A stretch of DNA of 44,249 bases, taken from assembly GCA_003566455.1 (NCBI GenBank), contig PXDF01000077.1:1-44249 (forward strand). The letters run 5' to 3'. Under the pieces are notes generated by a model that worked only from the letters and a program-made list of their open reading frames with translations, was not told the origin of the DNA and did no database searches. Of this stretch, positions 42,650 through 44,249 are shown piece by piece (the first letter of the stretch is position 1; each line of letters begins with the position of its first letter). A program made the position numbers and the translations under genes. This DNA is from Desulfonatronovibrio sp. GTDB lineage: Bacteria > Desulfobacterota > Desulfovibrionia > Desulfovibrionales > Desulfonatronovibrionaceae.

Positions 42650-42672
42650 TCCGGCCAAGAAGTGTAACGGAA

Positions 42673-42743
42673 AAAGGTAATGGGCTGGCAATTAGCAGGC
42701 TCAAAGGATCGTTCATGATTTCCCGGCCCAGCCCTTTACCTTT
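42673..42743. repeat. Long inverted repeat between convergent genes
   Basis: AAAGGTAATGGGCTGG (42673-42688) and CCAGCCCTTTACCTTT (42728-42743) are reverse complements with one mismatch, around a 39-base loop. It sits between the M23 gene (+) and the M16 gene (-) and may act as a shared terminator, though its T-run is weak. Confidence 0.5.
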
Positions 42744-42758
42744 ATTATGAAGCCTCTA

Positions 42759-44249
42759 CTACAAAATCCTGAATTTGTTTTCCAGGCCCAGTTCCAGGGC
42801 AGCCTTTTCCATCTGTTCTTCCCCGCCCATAATGCAAACCATGCCTGGATCATTTTTCAAACCATAGTCAAGGGCTCTGCCGAATTCCCGGAAATGATCC
42901 AGGGTGGTTCCAAGAATTTCTTCCCTGATTTTTTGTCTGTGTTCGTGGGTGATTCCAGCCAGGTATCTGGCCATGGAAGCAAATCCCCTGGCATCTGGCA
43001 GCTGATAGGAATCCATTTCTCCAATGGCCCCGATTACCGCTTTTTCAACTTCATCTCTGTCAAGTTCGTCCCTGATGAGATAAGCCCCTGAGCCCTGGAA
43101 AGCTTTGATGGTCTCCAGAATATTGGGGTCACGGTAAGAGGCAAAGGCCATGATCCCTGACAGATAATCATAATTGCCAAAGGCCCCGTAAGCCCCCCCC
43201 TGAACCCTGATCTGATCCCAGAGCCAGCTGGCCCGAAGAAATCTTGCGGCCACCAGGCTTGAACCGTGAAATTCATAACCTGATGGCTTGAGGTCAACTG
43301 ATTTGCCCACATAGTTGACCTGGGCCGGGATGAATATTGCCTCATGCCCGGGCAGGCAACAGGATATCCAGTTTGAAACAGGTATATCATATTTGGGGAT
43401 CAGGCTTAAAAAGTTGTCAGTGGAACTCAGACTATGGTCAAAAAGGCTTTGTTCGGCCGTAATATTGACCAAAAGAGCGTCTTTCTGAAAAAGCAGGAAT
43501 TTGATGTCCTCCAGGTCTTGTCTGACCCGGTTCCAGTTTTTGTCTATAAGCCCGGTCAAATGTCTGAGAAAAAGAAGATAGCTGATTCCGGACATATGTT
43601 CCTGAGCCCAGTCAGCTTCATTGTATCTGGCCTTTAAGCGCATGCCCACGAATCTATGTCCGGCCGGGATCAGACTTTGTTCCATGGATGACTTTTCCTC
43701 GAGCACCATCTGTCTGAACCTGTCTTTGTTGTCCAGATTGACGTCCTGGATGATATCTTTGAGAATATTGTAGAGTTCATCTATATTCTGGGGCAGAGCC
43801 TTGCCTCGCAGAAAAAGGCGGCAAGCGCTGTCTTTTCGTCCTGCTATGGAGTGGGTAAAGGTTGCCGGTGCAATGCCCCCGGTTTTCTGCCGGATCCTGG
43901 TGGTCAATTTGACAAAATCCTGTTTTCTGGTGCCTATTTCCACCAGGGCCCTTCCAAACAAAGGCACATATGAAAGGTATTTCTGAGGCAGGAAATGCAG
44001 GTCAAAGCCGAGATCAAGATAGAAAATGCCGGCTGTAGGCTGTTGGTGAAAAAGTATTTTAACCTGGCTGATTTCATTTTCTTCTCTGGGGGTGATCTTG
44101 AGTTTCTTTTCCAGATCCTGGCGTCTTAGCCTTGGTATTTTGGACAGTTCCCGGGGATCATCAGGCATGGACTGGACTTGTTTCAGCTCCACGGTGTTTT
44201 CAATGATTTTTTCCAGTTGATCTCTGGACAGGGTCATTTTCACTTTCTG
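42759..44249 (-). CDS. M16C peptidase (presequence-protease-like), C-terminal part, runs off the window
   Basis: This is the C-terminal half of a large zinc protease of the pitrilysin family, like mitochondrial presequence protease. The visible 496 residues include the PreP-type linker segment ELSKIPRLRRQDLEKK, a domain with LLFLRHLTGL, and VQGGAYGAFGNYDYLSG, the M16 R/Y-type conserved region of the C-terminal half. The frame is open to the right edge, so the N-terminal catalytic HXXEH part lies outside the window. The GTG near the edge is not the real start. Bacterial PreP-like enzymes degrade peptides; the exact role is unknown. Confidence 0.8.
   Translation of the reverse strand, partial: QKVKMTLSRDQLEKIIENTVELKQVQSMPDDPRELSKIPRLRRQDLEKKLKITPREENEISQVKILFHQQPTAGIFYLDLGFDLHFLPQKYLSYVPLFGRALVEIGTRKQDFVKLTTRIRQKTGGIAPATFTHSIAGRKDSACRLFLRGKALPQNIDELYNILKDIIQDVNLDNKDRFRQMVLEEKSSMEQSLIPAGHRFVGMRLKARYNEADWAQEHMSGISYLLFLRHLTGLIDKNWNRVRQDLEDIKFLLFQKDALLVNITAEQSLFDHSLSSTDNFLSLIPKYDIPVSNWISCCLPGHEAIFIPAQVNYVGKSVDLKPSGYEFHGSSLVAARFLRASWLWDQIRVQGGAYGAFGNYDYLSGIMAFASYRDPNILETIKAFQGSGAYLIRDELDRDEVEKAVIGAIGEMDSYQLPDARGFASMARYLAGITHEHRQKIREEILGTTLDHFREFGRALDYGLKNDPGMVCIMGGEEQMEKAALELGLENKFRIL

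Overview
The window reads as a chromosome segment from a Gram-negative, meso-diaminopimelate-type bacterium, most likely of the Desulfobacterota/Desulfovibrionales kind. This is inferred from three things: a complete mraZ-to-ftsZ division and cell-wall cluster without ddl, ending in a radical SAM gene behind ftsZ; a [NiFe]-hydrogenase-type maturation protease; and a LUD-domain protein. No 16S rRNA or other taxonomic anchor is present, so the assignment is provisional.

Positions 1-4110 are an accessory, probably mobile-element-derived stretch. It holds small unrecognised or DNA-binding ORFs (31-2731), a strong terminator at 1634-1672, and a 111-bp tandem repeat whose two copies carry hairpins with compensating stem changes. 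A 1.3-kb gene-free, repeat-rich zone follows, with an iteron-like cluster and a G-quadruplex motif. It abuts a tRNA-Pro(GGG) gene, a typical integration target. No integrase is visible.

Positions 4522-8859 hold a ZIP-type metal transporter (+), then on the minus strand a small DUF-type protein, a MoaD/ThiS-like beta-grasp protein, a radical SAM protein and ftsZ. Positions 7633-24650 are the dcw cluster on the minus strand, in transcription order mraZ, rsmH, ftsL, ftsI, murE, murF, mraY, murD, ftsW, murG, murC, murB, ftsQ, ftsA, ftsZ. Most junctions overlap or lie within a few bases. Together they make lipid II from UDP-MurNAc, flip or polymerise it at the septum, and build the Z-ring. Three 10-bp-spaced GTGG repeats just before mraZ are the expected MraZ operator.

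Positions 24974-32980 hold pyruvate kinase (+), then on the minus strand a QueD/PTPS homologue, the replicative polymerase dnaE, a long-chain acyl-CoA ligase and a LUD-domain protein. Positions 33137-37477 hold an exported NagZ-like glycosidase (+), a membrane coiled-coil protein, a hydrogenase maturation protease, an unusual FKBP/SlyD-like plus methyltransferase fusion, and an SRPBCC protein. Positions 37701-42649 (+) hold a TraB-family membrane protein, several small or membrane proteins including a SpoIIM-like one, and an M23 endopeptidase. The window ends inside an M16C/presequence-protease-like gene on the minus strand.

Two palindromic repeat elements (26874-26948 and 36888-37023) share a core but have different, self-complementary arms. 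These, the 111-bp repeats and the FKBP-methyltransferase fusion are the most interesting observations. I did not find a clear new defence or mobile system.
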